From Heliocidaris tuberculata (taxonomy: Eukaryota > Echinodermata > Echinoidea > Camarodonta > Echinometridae): DNA of 64,000 nt. This document shows, one piece after another, positions 23,230 through 33,977 of the stretch (within the stretch, counting starts at the first letter, position 1; each line of letters begins with the position of its first letter). The notes under the pieces were generated by a model. The model saw only the letters and a list, made by a program, of their open reading frames with translations, was not told the DNA's origin and made no database searches. Both the position numbers and the translations under genes were made by a program. The stretch covers positions 26,074,059 through 26,138,058 of the forward strand of contig CM046832.1 of NCBI GenBank assembly GCA_025618425.1, given 5' to 3'.

Positions 23230-23810
23230 TCTGAACTTGGCGGTCTTTACCATCACGTCAAGACGCGATGTCGTCTGCGTGATCTTAAACGATGTCAGAC
23301 GTTATCAGATCGTTGTTAATTTACACGGATGCGAACCCGTGTTCCATACGCTGCTTTGCAAGAGAGCGCATAAAAACGTTTCCCGCCAATTCGATTACAA
23401 ATTAGTTCATCAAATTAGGATTAGTCTTATCACGTCTGCTCAGTATCACATTCTCCGAGACCCTCTAATCAAAACCAGGGCAACCTTCTGCACTTTCTTC
23501 AAGTAATTCCAAATAAGAGCTAATCTCGGACTTTTCCAGCAATCCTATTTTTGAAAATAGATGTTGACGTTTACGGCGAGGATACTTGATGAGGAAAGAG
23601 GACGTGTTGGTTGGAATAATTTAATGAATAAAATTTCTTGTCAATTAATTTGAATTAATTTTCATTACCGTTGACGTTTCCTCTTACTGCGGCCTGAGAT
23701 TATCAACGAGCGTGCTAATCAATGTAAACTGTGTGGGATTGAAGTGTACGTTTCTAGTTAAACATTATTTCCTACACTAATTAGACGATCGTAATAAACG
23801 TGAGTACGCA
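23230..23810. promoter_or_regulatory. Candidate regulatory region rich in homeodomain, Otx-like and GATA motifs
   Basis: This interval is CpG-richer and less repetitive than its surroundings. It contains many TAAT/ATTA cores, GGATTAG (Otx/Gsc-type, on the + strand near 23420), TTATCA (GATA, near 23305), TTATCACG near 23430, GAGATTATC near 23697 and CTAATCAAT near 23716. No exon fits it. Intronic position near exon 2 and motif density suggest an enhancer. Confidence 0.3.
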
Positions 23811-24983
23811 TATCCTAATAACCTCAGTTTTATTTAATAGTTAATCTTCGGTAACTTATTTAATTATGCTTGGGATTTATTAGAGATCGAGGGAAAAATA
23901 TGGGTATCCAAAACATCTTGAATTCACTATAGAGTAACTGACTTCAATCTGGACATTCAAGTTTTTACTCTTGTACATATTATATCTAATATTTCTAACA
24001 ATGTCTTTTGGGGGGTATATAGTATTTTGATAAACTTCAGGGGTATTAAAAGAACACCTGAGTAAGAGCAGAAAAATCACAAAAAACGGATTTATTTTTT
24101 TTTCCATATTTTTGCCCCAATGGGCAATTTTATTTACAATAAATGAAAAAGGTTTCACGTTTACAGAAGTCAAATCACATTATTCAAACAAATGTTTCAA
24201 CATACTCCATTTCAAAACAAATTCTTTTCTTTTCCCTGTCATATCATAGATATAACACTCATCTAAATAGTAAGTTCTTAATACCTTTTGTATTTTCTTA
24301 AAATCAGGCAAAGTCTTGTTCAGCCTCGAGAAGAATAATTGTTGTTTTACTACAATAGTAATACAATTCAAAGCATCATTTCGCTTTTCTTTGTATCCAA
24401 AAAGTATACTCTGTGGAGTTAACTTGAGAGTAAATATAGGAGATGATAAAAACGGATTTAATTTAGTAAAAGTTTAAGAAAAATCGGACAAAGAATCACT
24501 AATCACTAATGATATTCAAATTATTTGAAGTAATCCTTTTCTAAATTCTTATGATAAAATTATCCCCTTTTCAAAGGCATGCATGCAAAATATGTAAAAC
24601 GTAATGTAGAATGGACTGAACAAAAAGGGATGAAAGGGATGTTCAGAGCATTTTCTTTTTACCATTTACCCTCATGATGAAATTTCCAATGGGAGGTTCC
24701 CCATATTATTAGTGATCTAAACATTAAAAACTATGTTATTCTTCGTTCGATTTTTGTCATTTTTTTCCTAGATTATATATATCGTATTTTGGGGTTTCCA
24801 TTCAGGCCCACTTTACATGAAAGGGTTAATTCTATTGTAATGTGACAAATTAATCATTAAATTCTGAAATAAAGTTCTGAAATCTTTGAGGAGCGGCCTA
24901 CCATAAAAGTGCCAATGCCGCCCTTCGACTGACCCTATTAGGTCTCCTCTTTTGTACAAGTGTGACTATTATCCCTTTGACTA

Positions 24984-25268
24984 CACTGTAAAAAATTTTG
25001 CCGTTTTTTCACGGGAATTTCCTGGCAGTCAGGATGCCGGGAATGCCCGTTTTTCCACCGTTTTTTTTTTTTTTTACCGAAAATCAGCATATATTTACAA
25101 TAAAAATATGTAAATTTACAATAACATTATGTAAATATATGCTGATTTCCGGTAAACCAACAAACTTGCTGTTGTTTACAGGAAAAGACTGTAAAATTGA
25201 AATAACGGCAATAACTTGTAATTTCAAGGGCTAAAAAGCCTGGAGTTTTACAGTTACTTTTTACAGTG
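24984..25268. mobile_element. MITE, copy 1 (CACTGTAAAAA termini, TA target duplication)
   Basis: The element starts CACTGTAAAAA and ends TTTTTACAGTG, with TA immediately outside each end (24982-24983, 25269-25270). It is 285 bp, with an internal inverted segment around ATATGCTGATTTCCGGTAAA near 25140 and its partner near 25080. There is no coding capacity. TA duplication and AT-rich termini fit a Tc1/mariner-like non-autonomous element; superfamily is inference. Confidence 0.8.
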
Positions 25269-25375
25269 TACTGGATTCGTTCATTCCCCTATATGGTTAA
25301 TACAGGGACCTCCTGGTTCCCATAGGCCATGGGTTAACAAGAATCAAATCATCTACAACAAAACCACAACAAGAA

Positions 25376-25595
25376 GGAAACGAATTTCAGTGTAAATTGT
25401 ATGTAAACGTCCTAATGTTTAAAAAAAAAAGCGCATCCGAGGAATAATTGCCAGTCAGTAATCAGGTAATTGTCTCTTATCTGTGGAAACGAATTTCAGT
25501 GTAAATTGTATGTAAACGTCCTAATGTTTAAAAAAAAAAGCGCATCCGAGGAATAATTGCCAGTCAGTAATCAGGTAATTGTCTCTTATCTGTGG
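25376..25595. repeat. Perfect 109-bp tandem duplication
   Basis: A 109-bp unit starting GGAAACGAATTTCAG (first copy from 25376, second from 25485) and ending ATCTGTGG is repeated without a single mismatch, including the same 10-A run. Confidence 0.95.
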
Positions 25596-25720
25596 GTGCA
25601 ATGCCTGCCCGATGTTCTCGGGTAAACAACATTGAAGAGAAGCCCGAATCATGCAAAGCAGTCCGGACACTTTGAAGCATTCACAATTTTAGAGAGAGTG
25701 GAGGCAGCTATCGTTTTTGT

Positions 25721-25780
25721 TGTTGGTGATGCTGGTGGTGGTGATGCTGGTGGTGGTGGTGGTGGTGGTGGTGGTGGTGG
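25721..25780. repeat. (TGG)n trinucleotide repeat
   Basis: GGT/TGG repeats with two GATGCT interruptions. Not within an exon. Confidence 0.95.
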
Positions 25781-26914
25781 CTGTTAGATACTTATCATAT
25801 CTATATGCGTTTATTATCAGTGAAGTCGTCTGGGACCTCCATTTTGTATCTTAATCTCCAAAAAGCTGGGCCTCATACACTTTTGAAACATGAGACCCGT
25901 AAAGATACCGCCATGTGATATATCCAGTGATATCATTTACCTTATATGATTATGTTCTTTTAAGAAATAAGTTCCTATTGATTTGATATTTTGATTACTT
26001 TGGGGAAAATTTATTTCGACACCCTTACCCCTATCAAAACATTTTCTACCGTCACGCATGACTATGTCATGGATTTGCTTGTAAAACGGAGTGTAGAAAG
26101 ACCGCTCTGTTTGAAAAGATATTTCATAACATATAAATAAAACACTTTCCCTCGTGATTTTAAACACTATTGCATGTATTTACATAGAATCAAAAGTTTT
26201 TGATGATGAGAAAAAAGAGTGATACTGGTGTTCATCGATATCTATATGAATCCTTCATCCGCCCTCATTTTAATCTGTTTTTAATCTTAATCTTATATGC
26301 AGATAGTATTCTAAAGAACTTTTTTATTTCAAAATTATTATTTACCATGTTTATATGCTTCGAAAACATACCTCCTAGTGTATGTATCTTGAAATAATTG
26401 TTAAGTTCCAAGATGATATACACATATAGTTAGTATATCCTTCGTCATCGGCCAGTCATTTGAGTTTCTGACAGTCTAAAGTTATTTATTTTCATAATTT
26501 AAAAAAAAATTATATTTATTTTTTAATATATACCATTGTCTTTATCATTATCTTTATTTTCTTCTGCTAATATAATGTTTGTGTTACTTACTTCATCAAT
26601 TTTTTTACCATACATTTACTTACATGCTATGTCATATAAATTATTATGATAGGTTCAATGAAAAGAAAATTGACGCATTTATATTGGTTAATGCATTTTG
26701 GGGGATTCAGATGTACCAATCAGGTCTTGAATATTTTTGGTATTTTTTTTTTTTTTATTACACAAAACATTTTCTCTTCGTATGAAAAAAACAAATAGTC
26801 ATATTGAGGTTGATGCACTACTATTACTTGATCAAACATCAAATGATAGTAATACAATTCAGGTCTTACAATTGCTCAGATTTTTATCTTCCGAAATGCC
26901 AAAATCTAAAAGTG

Positions 26915-27128
26915 CACTATAAAAAATAACTATAAAACTACAGGTTTTCTGGCCCTTGAAATTACAAGTTATTGCCGTTATGTCAATTTTACAGTCTTTT
27001 TGCTGTAAAACAATAGCAAGTTTGTTGGTTTACCGGAAATCAGCATATATTTACAACCGCCCGACATAAAACACTGTTATAAAACCATTTTCTCATATTT
27101 TAACAAGTTACCCTGTTAAAATTACCAA
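26915..27128. mobile_element. MITE, copy 2 (truncated)
   Basis: It starts CACTATAAAAAATAACTATA and runs in the orientation opposite to copy 1. Shared blocks are CTGGCCCTTGAAATTACAAG, TTATTGCCGTTAT, GGTTTACCGGAAATCAGC and GCCCGACATAAAACACTGTTA. The similarity to copy 3 stops near 27128, and no right terminus is visible. Confidence 0.75.
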
Positions 27129-27316
27129 ATATTGAGGAAAACACTTGTATGAATATTCATGAATTTTTAGTAGCGTATGGTTTGGGGATTGTCCGATTTA
27201 CTGTCACCAAAGGCATAAAAAATTATAAGGGGTATATAAGAGATTGCACTAGATTGAACTAACTGGATAGGATAGGTCTACGATAGGATAGATTAAGATA
27301 GAGAATAGGATAGATA

Positions 27317-27715
27317 ACTGTACAAAATAACTGTAAAACTACAGACTTTCTGGCCCTTGAGACAACAAGTTATTGCCGTTATTTCAATTTTACAAAACAA
27401 CAGCAAGTTTGGTTTACCGGAAATCAGCATATATTTACAATCGCCCGACATAAAACACTGTTAAAAAACCTTTTTCTCATATTTTGACAAGTTACCCTGT
27501 TAAATTACAAATCGTTTCCATGGTTCCGTTTTAAGTTACATAGATTTTCCTGTTAGAAATTAAATTTCTACTATTTAACACCAAAAAAAACCAACAAAAA
27601 AAACACGATAACACGGAAACCTGTTATTTTACATGTACTATGGAAAAACGGGCATTCCCGGCATCCTGTCAGCCAGGAAATTTCCCGTGAAAAAGCAGCA
27701 CAATTTTTTACAGTG
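27317..27715. mobile_element. MITE, copy 3 (longest)
   Basis: It starts AACTGTACAAAATAACTG and ends AATTTTTTACAGTG. It shares its left half with copy 2 and its right end (CGGGCATTCCCGGCATCCTG, reverse of copy 1's left end) with copy 1. At 399 bp it is the most complete copy of the family, with a decayed left terminus. Confidence 0.75.
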
Positions 27716-30700
27716 TGGAATAAGCATTTTTTTTTTCGATTCTAAAGTAATTTGTTGTAGTACTTTATTCTTTGATTTTTATTTACGGATCATAGAAATG
27801 AAAACAGCTTTAACTCTGGACATTCTCTTGCAATTTAAATTTTTTTCTTTCTATATTATAGCCCTGTGTATATTTATACCGGTCTGTGTAATACCATATA
27901 CTACGAAGTTGTCAAGTTTCATTACTGGGGGATATGTCATTACAAGAAAGAAAACAAATCATCTTACTTGTTACTTTAATGAATGAAATCTTTGCTGTTT
28001 TTATACACGCATGTAGTACTATATAACATTGGAAACCAAATTCTACTTGTAATACGGAAAATGGAATTTGAATAATCTAATGGGAAGTTGTACGAAATCA
28101 ACTTGATTTATTAATAGTTAGTCATCTGTGGCACCCAAACTATATTTCGATTGATTTTCGAATGAAATGACTAAAGGTAAGGAGAAAACGGGTTTTCTTT
28201 AATCTCTCAATTACTAGCTTTGCCAATGTCATCTTAATTTAGACTGCTGAAAAGAAAATGATGTCATTTACATAATTCATATTGAGCAAACGGAAGTATT
28301 CTATTACATCAAAACGGCTACCATTTAGAGTAAAATATCTGCCTTTTTATGAATTCGAGTATTTTTTTTTCAAGTCTCTCTGAATTTTAATAGTGGGTAT
28401 CACTGGAGAGCTTGAAGAGTAGGTATACGTATCACTGGAATTCTTTGTATATGACTTATAAACGTACTTTTTCGTGGGATATGTCACGTCGATGTAACTC
28501 TGTTTATCAGTCTCGATCAAAATACAATGATAAGAATTTAACGGTTTTGGAAATAACTTCACGAATAAACATGCGACCTCGAACTATGAAATATCTAATT
28601 TGTTCATATTTCCTTCCTGTCACCAGTACTTCTTTTCCCCCTGCAAATGAGTCTCGCCACAAAACTTTTTTTTTTATCCTGCAAATCTTGTGAGATCTTT
28701 CACGCAGGAAACCGACCAACACCGGTTTTGGTAGCCGATAAGTCAGGCTGAATTGAGGTAGAAGAATCGTACTGAAATGCCGAGAATGATTATTAAAGAT
28801 GGGGGTGCCTGGTAGGTGCACGTGGTGAACCCCTGGGAGTATGACTTGAGGAGGAGTAGGAGGAGGAGAAAACATGGGCGTGCAGTAATGACAGACCCAC
28901 TGCAGACACCCTTTCCCCTCTTGACTGCCTGCATGTAGAGTAACCTCTGAGATCTATGAGAGTAATGGGACTGAAGTGATGCTGGTTCACAAGATAGGGG
29001 GCGTGCTTTCATCTTACCGTGCGATACGCCTGTTCTTATGTTTCCAGTGTGGCGGGAAATTGTTTGCCCCTTTGTTTTTTGTCATTTTTCTTTCAAATAT
29101 CTCTTCTTCATTCCACTTTCTTCTTCTACCCTCTTCCTTATGCTTATTTTTCCCTCGTTCTTCATCTGCTCTATCCTTGTATTTCTCTTTCATTCTTGAT
29201 ATTGTTATACGTACTATATAATCATCCTTTCACCTTTTTCTCTTTCCTTGTTTCTTTCTGTTTTAAATTTTACAATTCCTCCAATTCTGCTTTAGAAAAT
29301 TTCCGGTTCAAATATGCTGTTTCCATCACAGCCAGGTTTTGTTCGTGGCTGCTAGAGTAACGACTTTTAAAAGGTGTAACAATTATTTCTGACAAAATCA
29401 TGTATTCTGAAAGTTTATTTCAAATAAATCCTGTACAGAGGGTTGGTGTCTCGTACAATGTAACCTTATTTTGCAATATATTAGATTCAAAAATAATTTC
29501 GTAGCACTCAGTCAGATTTGTTTATACTTATTCAGTACCAGTTACACCTATTTATTGCTTTTATCTATATGATAGAATCCAGTTTACCTCCAACGATTCA
29601 AAGAAAGACCTAGGATAATAAAAAACCCCTGATGGGTATTTCTTTTTTTTTCATGAGGAATATTGGCACGTATTTTCTCCATCTTTCATAGCTGATTATA
29701 GAATGCCTTGAAACCGTAAATCATCGTGGTGACGATAGAGCAAAGAAACACCAACCTTCTACCCTCTTTTTTTATCTCTCAGAAATTTGATTTTTGTAAA
29801 CAGCCCTGAACCCGTCATCCAAAATTTGTACGAGCTTGACTCATCCTTAGGTTGAAATTGCAAAAGATCCAACTTCAAAAATTATTTCAGTCGGCAATCT
29901 TGATGTTTATCTTGCCCCTGCTCTATCTTGGAGTAACAAGATTTGCTCAACTCTAGCAACCTCGATCCAAGAACACCTTGCTAAAAATAGACCTCTCTGG
30001 CTTGTTTGCTTTGGAACCTATTTGAGCCTTTGAGGTGTGTCTACACGATTCAAATACTGATTTTTCTTTATGTTATTCATATAGAGTCTCGCTAAGATAC
30101 CATACGCATAGAAAATGCAGAATGTGTGTTCAGATATGTATCAGTTACATCAGTAATCTTCAGAGCAGCTAGCTCTTGCACGTTGCACATGTCATCCAGG
30201 TGTTTGGTTTAGCGGCAGTGTAAACACCCCTCATTTTTTTTTCCAGAGGGTTGTGATGTCAAGCCAACACATCCCTGGAAATGTCGAATACTCATGGCGC
30301 CCCCTTCCGTTCGGAGTGAAACCAGGCACACACGACGTGTTGCTTTCCTCCCAAGTGACGGGGTACATAACCCAATCACCTGACTCTGAGTTCGGCTCCT
30401 CATGCCCCCACGTCCTCTCTCTCTCTCTCTCTCCCGCTAGTATGATGACGCAAGAAGCCGTTACCATGGTCACGAGATGACAGATTTCATTTACGTCAGA
30501 TTATTCAATTCGAAACAACAGTGTCGAAAGACGAGTGAGCTCCTTACTTTCCTTTCTCTTCCTTCTTTCATAAATTATTTGAAGGAGGGGCATATTTGAC
30601 AACTTTTTTTGTTGTTGAAAAAACAAAAACTATAGTTCGTTTTAGATGTTTTGCTCGCCAAAGTCAAAATATAAAGTATTCACTCTAATATTCTTTTATT

Positions 30701-31721
30701 CAAAGTTACATCGAAACATGTTTTGCACTTGTACATTTTCCATTTCTTCTCAACAAAATGGAAATTTCAAGAGAAACATCGCGAAAGAAAAGGGGCGAAA
30801 CATTGTGGAACATAATTATAAAGCTATTCCCAACTGTACGTTGATATTTTTCTGTCCTTAAAATCAAGAAGATAGATAACCTCTTTTGATCTGAAGAGAG
30901 TTAATGCGCTTATATTTACTTATAAACTTAGAATAAATTACTTGAATCGCATTGATATCTTGATAAATAGCTTTTACAAAAATAATAATAATACAATTTA
31001 CAGTGATAGTTATTTCAAAGTATATCGCCTAAATTCTTATACAACCGGAAACAATACATTTTTCTCCTGGAACCTGCTGAAAAACGAATTTTTATTGATT
31101 CTTTTTCCCCGCATTTTTTTTTTTCTTTCTGCCTTTCATCGAGGCGGGCGTGGCGCGCTTCTTGGACAAACACTCGATCCCATAAGTGCTTGGTAATTGT
31201 GAATAGATTAATACCAGTGGTCAAAAGCCATTCCCTGCTCAATATGGGTCCACTTAAACGGCAATCAAATCCAATATGCCTCATACTACCAGTCATTATA
31301 GAGCATTTGGGGGTTTAATTCTTCAACCTGTTGATTACTTTTTTAGTTTGACGTTTACATGTCATCACGTTTCTCTTGCCTTGTGCTCCTATGCCGTGTC
31401 AGCTCCAACTAGCACAGTAACATGTGGATGAGGACGCATTTTGTTTTGCTCGAGGTGTAATAGGGAGAATTAGAAGAAGGAAAGAAAGAAAAAAAAAAGG
31501 GCTGCCGTGAACTTTAGGGGTCAGATCTTACCAAATTAGATTATGTTTTAGTTCGCAATGGGGTCATGCAGCACGCGCCTTATATACCACCAACCCGCAA
31601 TAACCCTGACTCTCAGATACGGGTACTGTATAACGTATTGGAAATAGATCAGATCATCAGCTTCTGCTAAGTTATGACTATAAAGAAAAAAGTTTACGAA
31701 CATAGCGGGGATGTTGATCGT

Positions 31722-31748
31722 GGGGGGGGGGGGGGGGGGGGGGGGGGG
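31722..31748. repeat. Poly(G)27 tract
   Basis: Uninterrupted run of 27 G. Other G/C homopolymers of 13 or more are at 35240-35255, 43508-43526, 54153-54165 and 59645-59662. Confidence 0.95.
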
Positions 31749-32639
31749 AGTGGCCAGTTGCCCTAAAAAAAGTTGAGTTTTATTTCGATTCATGCGCGTG
31801 CTCCCCTCCTGTCCTGACATGCCTGAAAATGGATCGACGTCCCCTTTACAGAGAACTATCGAGAATGTGGAAACATGTATGAAAGATTATGAATAGAGTA
31901 TTCATGTATTCAATTGGAGGAAAAATCTCCAGTCCCATTGTCAAATTAACTTAGGAAAGATATAATATTGCTCAAAAATTGAAGGAGAAAATCCCATATT
32001 TTACGCATATTTCGTAACACTCTCTATCATGTTTATAATTATAGAACTGAACAGGCATCAGACTCTGACAGCTGAACATTAACGATGCCATTGTGCCATT
32101 TTTGCATTGTCAAAATAATGACATGTTTTGTCTTTGAAGTCTGAGGACAATAATTGGGTGAGACAAAGCTAAAAATAACAGAAGAGAGTCGGGATTTACG
32201 CGGGAAACTCGAGGAAGGAAAGTTATATAGTTATTTCGAATAAAAGTGCAAGTCCGGTGCGAAAGTTGTCTAATTTGAAGCAGATCGCCGGATTGTTGGG
32301 GCATGAAATTAACTCTCCCCCATGAATATGAAGAAGTGCCTTTACCCTCGGCTCTACCATTACTCCATTGGAAAAGTGTAATTAGTTCCATATTTTCTTC
32401 CATTTCCCCCTCTTTTATGCAGTTCACGATCTGATAAGTAATCTTCTGAATAACTTTGCCGATAGCAAATCCTAGAACGTTACAATTACGTGATCTTTTA
32501 TAGAAAAAGAAATGTACTGTTATAGGACTGATCTTCTTTAAGAAAAATAACATTAAAAGATTGTATTAGTACTTTTTGAATAATTCAAACTTTGAAGAAA
32601 AAGAAATGTGTCAGCGAATGACTTGTAACCGCATAGAGA

Positions 32640-32685
32640 ATCTATTATTACGCGCTATATAAAAATGACTTTATTATTATTATTA
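32640..32685 (+). repeat. Probable SINE/L2-type 3'-tail remnant
   Basis: ACGCGCTATATAAAAATGAC followed by TTTATTATTATTATTA. Same tail type as at 9843-9935 but on the opposite strand. The upstream body is not identifiable. Confidence 0.4.
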
Positions 32686-33048
32686 ACCAATTGCGTTGCT
32701 GATGCAAGATATTTTTAACGAATTATAAATCTGGCTGTATGCAAATATTGACTGTATTTTTCATTGTCCACAGGGTATCAAATCATCAAGTTTAATACGG
32801 TCTATATAGAGAATTCATTTTTTTTTTAATGTCTGCCCCTTTTGGCTTCTTTCCCTTGAAGTTTACCATCATTATCCCACACACGTTCAATAGGATTAAG
32901 TCCTGATATCTCACAAACAAATAGTCTTTAAGTGCCAGGAAGGGGGTAATTTTAATATCAACCTCACAAACAGCCAACCACAATAAAATTGTAATTTTGC
33001 CATATTGTCAACGACGAGCCTACACTACAAAATGACGTAGCGGTTGAC

Positions 33049-33056
33049 ATTTGCAT
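33049..33056 (+). promoter_or_regulatory. Octamer (POU) motif
   Basis: Exact ATTTGCAT octamer. Within 100 bp downstream are a GTTTATCT (GATA, reverse) and GCGATAAG (GATA) motif, in a non-repetitive stretch of intron 2. Confidence 0.25.
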
Positions 33057-33612
33057 ATTAATAAGAATGTTTGATTAATTAGAAGCGTGTGGGTTTATCT
33101 CCCGGAAACCGAGACGGTGCGATAAGAAAACCTATAGCTAAGAGTCTCCTCTGATGTTTGAGCCAACGACCGTCGCTCCTTTCTTTATCGCCTAATTATT
33201 TTGACATTTTCTCAAGAAAGTTTGCTTTCTTTTCCTTTGAGAGCAAGAAAGGGGATCATTTATCCGCATTCCACAGCCGCAACATAATGCAATACGATGA
33301 CATAGGACCCAGAAGCACAAAAACCCGTTGCCATGGTGATTGAGAGGGAATTGAAAGGGAGGGACCCCCCTGAAATGTTGTTCTTCTGATTTGTTCCTTT
33401 TTTCTCTACGTCATTTTTGAGAAACTCATTCAAGTTTTTATTTATCAGATATTGTAATGTCTTGACTATTTCCGCAGGTAATAATTCACATTTCAATTCT
33501 ACAATCTGCTTTGTAGAAAAAAAAATGTTGCTATTTACTTTATAATTATGAAAAATTTCCATGTTTAACTTACTGTCCATTTCTCTCAAAATACTTATAC
33601 CCTAATGTTATG

Positions 33613-33977
33613 TAAGGCCAAGTAAAATTGATTCCTAGTTTCTCGTCTGGATTTTTCGAAAATGAGGAGGAGGGGGTACCATGTTATTTTGATATTTGGT
33701 ATTTTTCCAAGATGGCCGCCGCACATACAAATGCTATTAGGCACGGCTTCCCGTTATCTTTATATTCTTCTGGGGTCCCTTTAAACCCAGTAAAGGCATC
33801 AAGTTTCAATTTTAGGGGTCTACAGCAAAGTGTTGGTGGTTTTAACAAAAAATTCTCAAAAATATCAAATAACAACCCCCCAAAAAAGGAGGCGGGGCGC
33901 AAAAAAGGAGGCGGGGCGCAAAAAAGGATGCGGGCGGGGACGAGAAACTAGGAATAATTTTTATTATTTTGGCCTAT
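33613..33977. mobile_element. Inverted-repeat element with GC-rich internal minisatellite
   Basis: The left end reads AGGCCAAGTAAAATTGATTC then CTAGTTTCTCGTC. The right end is its reverse complement (GACGAGAAACTAGGAAT... TTTTGGCCTATA), giving TIRs of about 38 bp with a few indels. Near the right end, GGAGGCGGGGCGC recurs in 20-bp units (about 33884-33935, three copies, the last diverged). No transposase is encoded. Non-autonomous DNA element, superfamily unassigned. Confidence 0.65.

Noticed and set aside
27633..27986. 117-codon open frame, + strand
   Set aside because: Its first part lies in the terminal region of a MITE copy, and the rest is AT-rich sequence with no domain.
28507..29360. 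Cluster of overlapping frames of 60-122 codons on both strands
   Set aside because: Overlapping frames on both strands, no domain and no coding bias. Ser/Phe/Leu-rich peptides come from pyrimidine-rich DNA.
32110..32553. Longest non-GATA open frame (147 codons, minus strand)
   Set aside because: No recognisable domain, AT-rich composition without coding bias, and no flanking splice or promoter context; compatible with chance in 64 kb.
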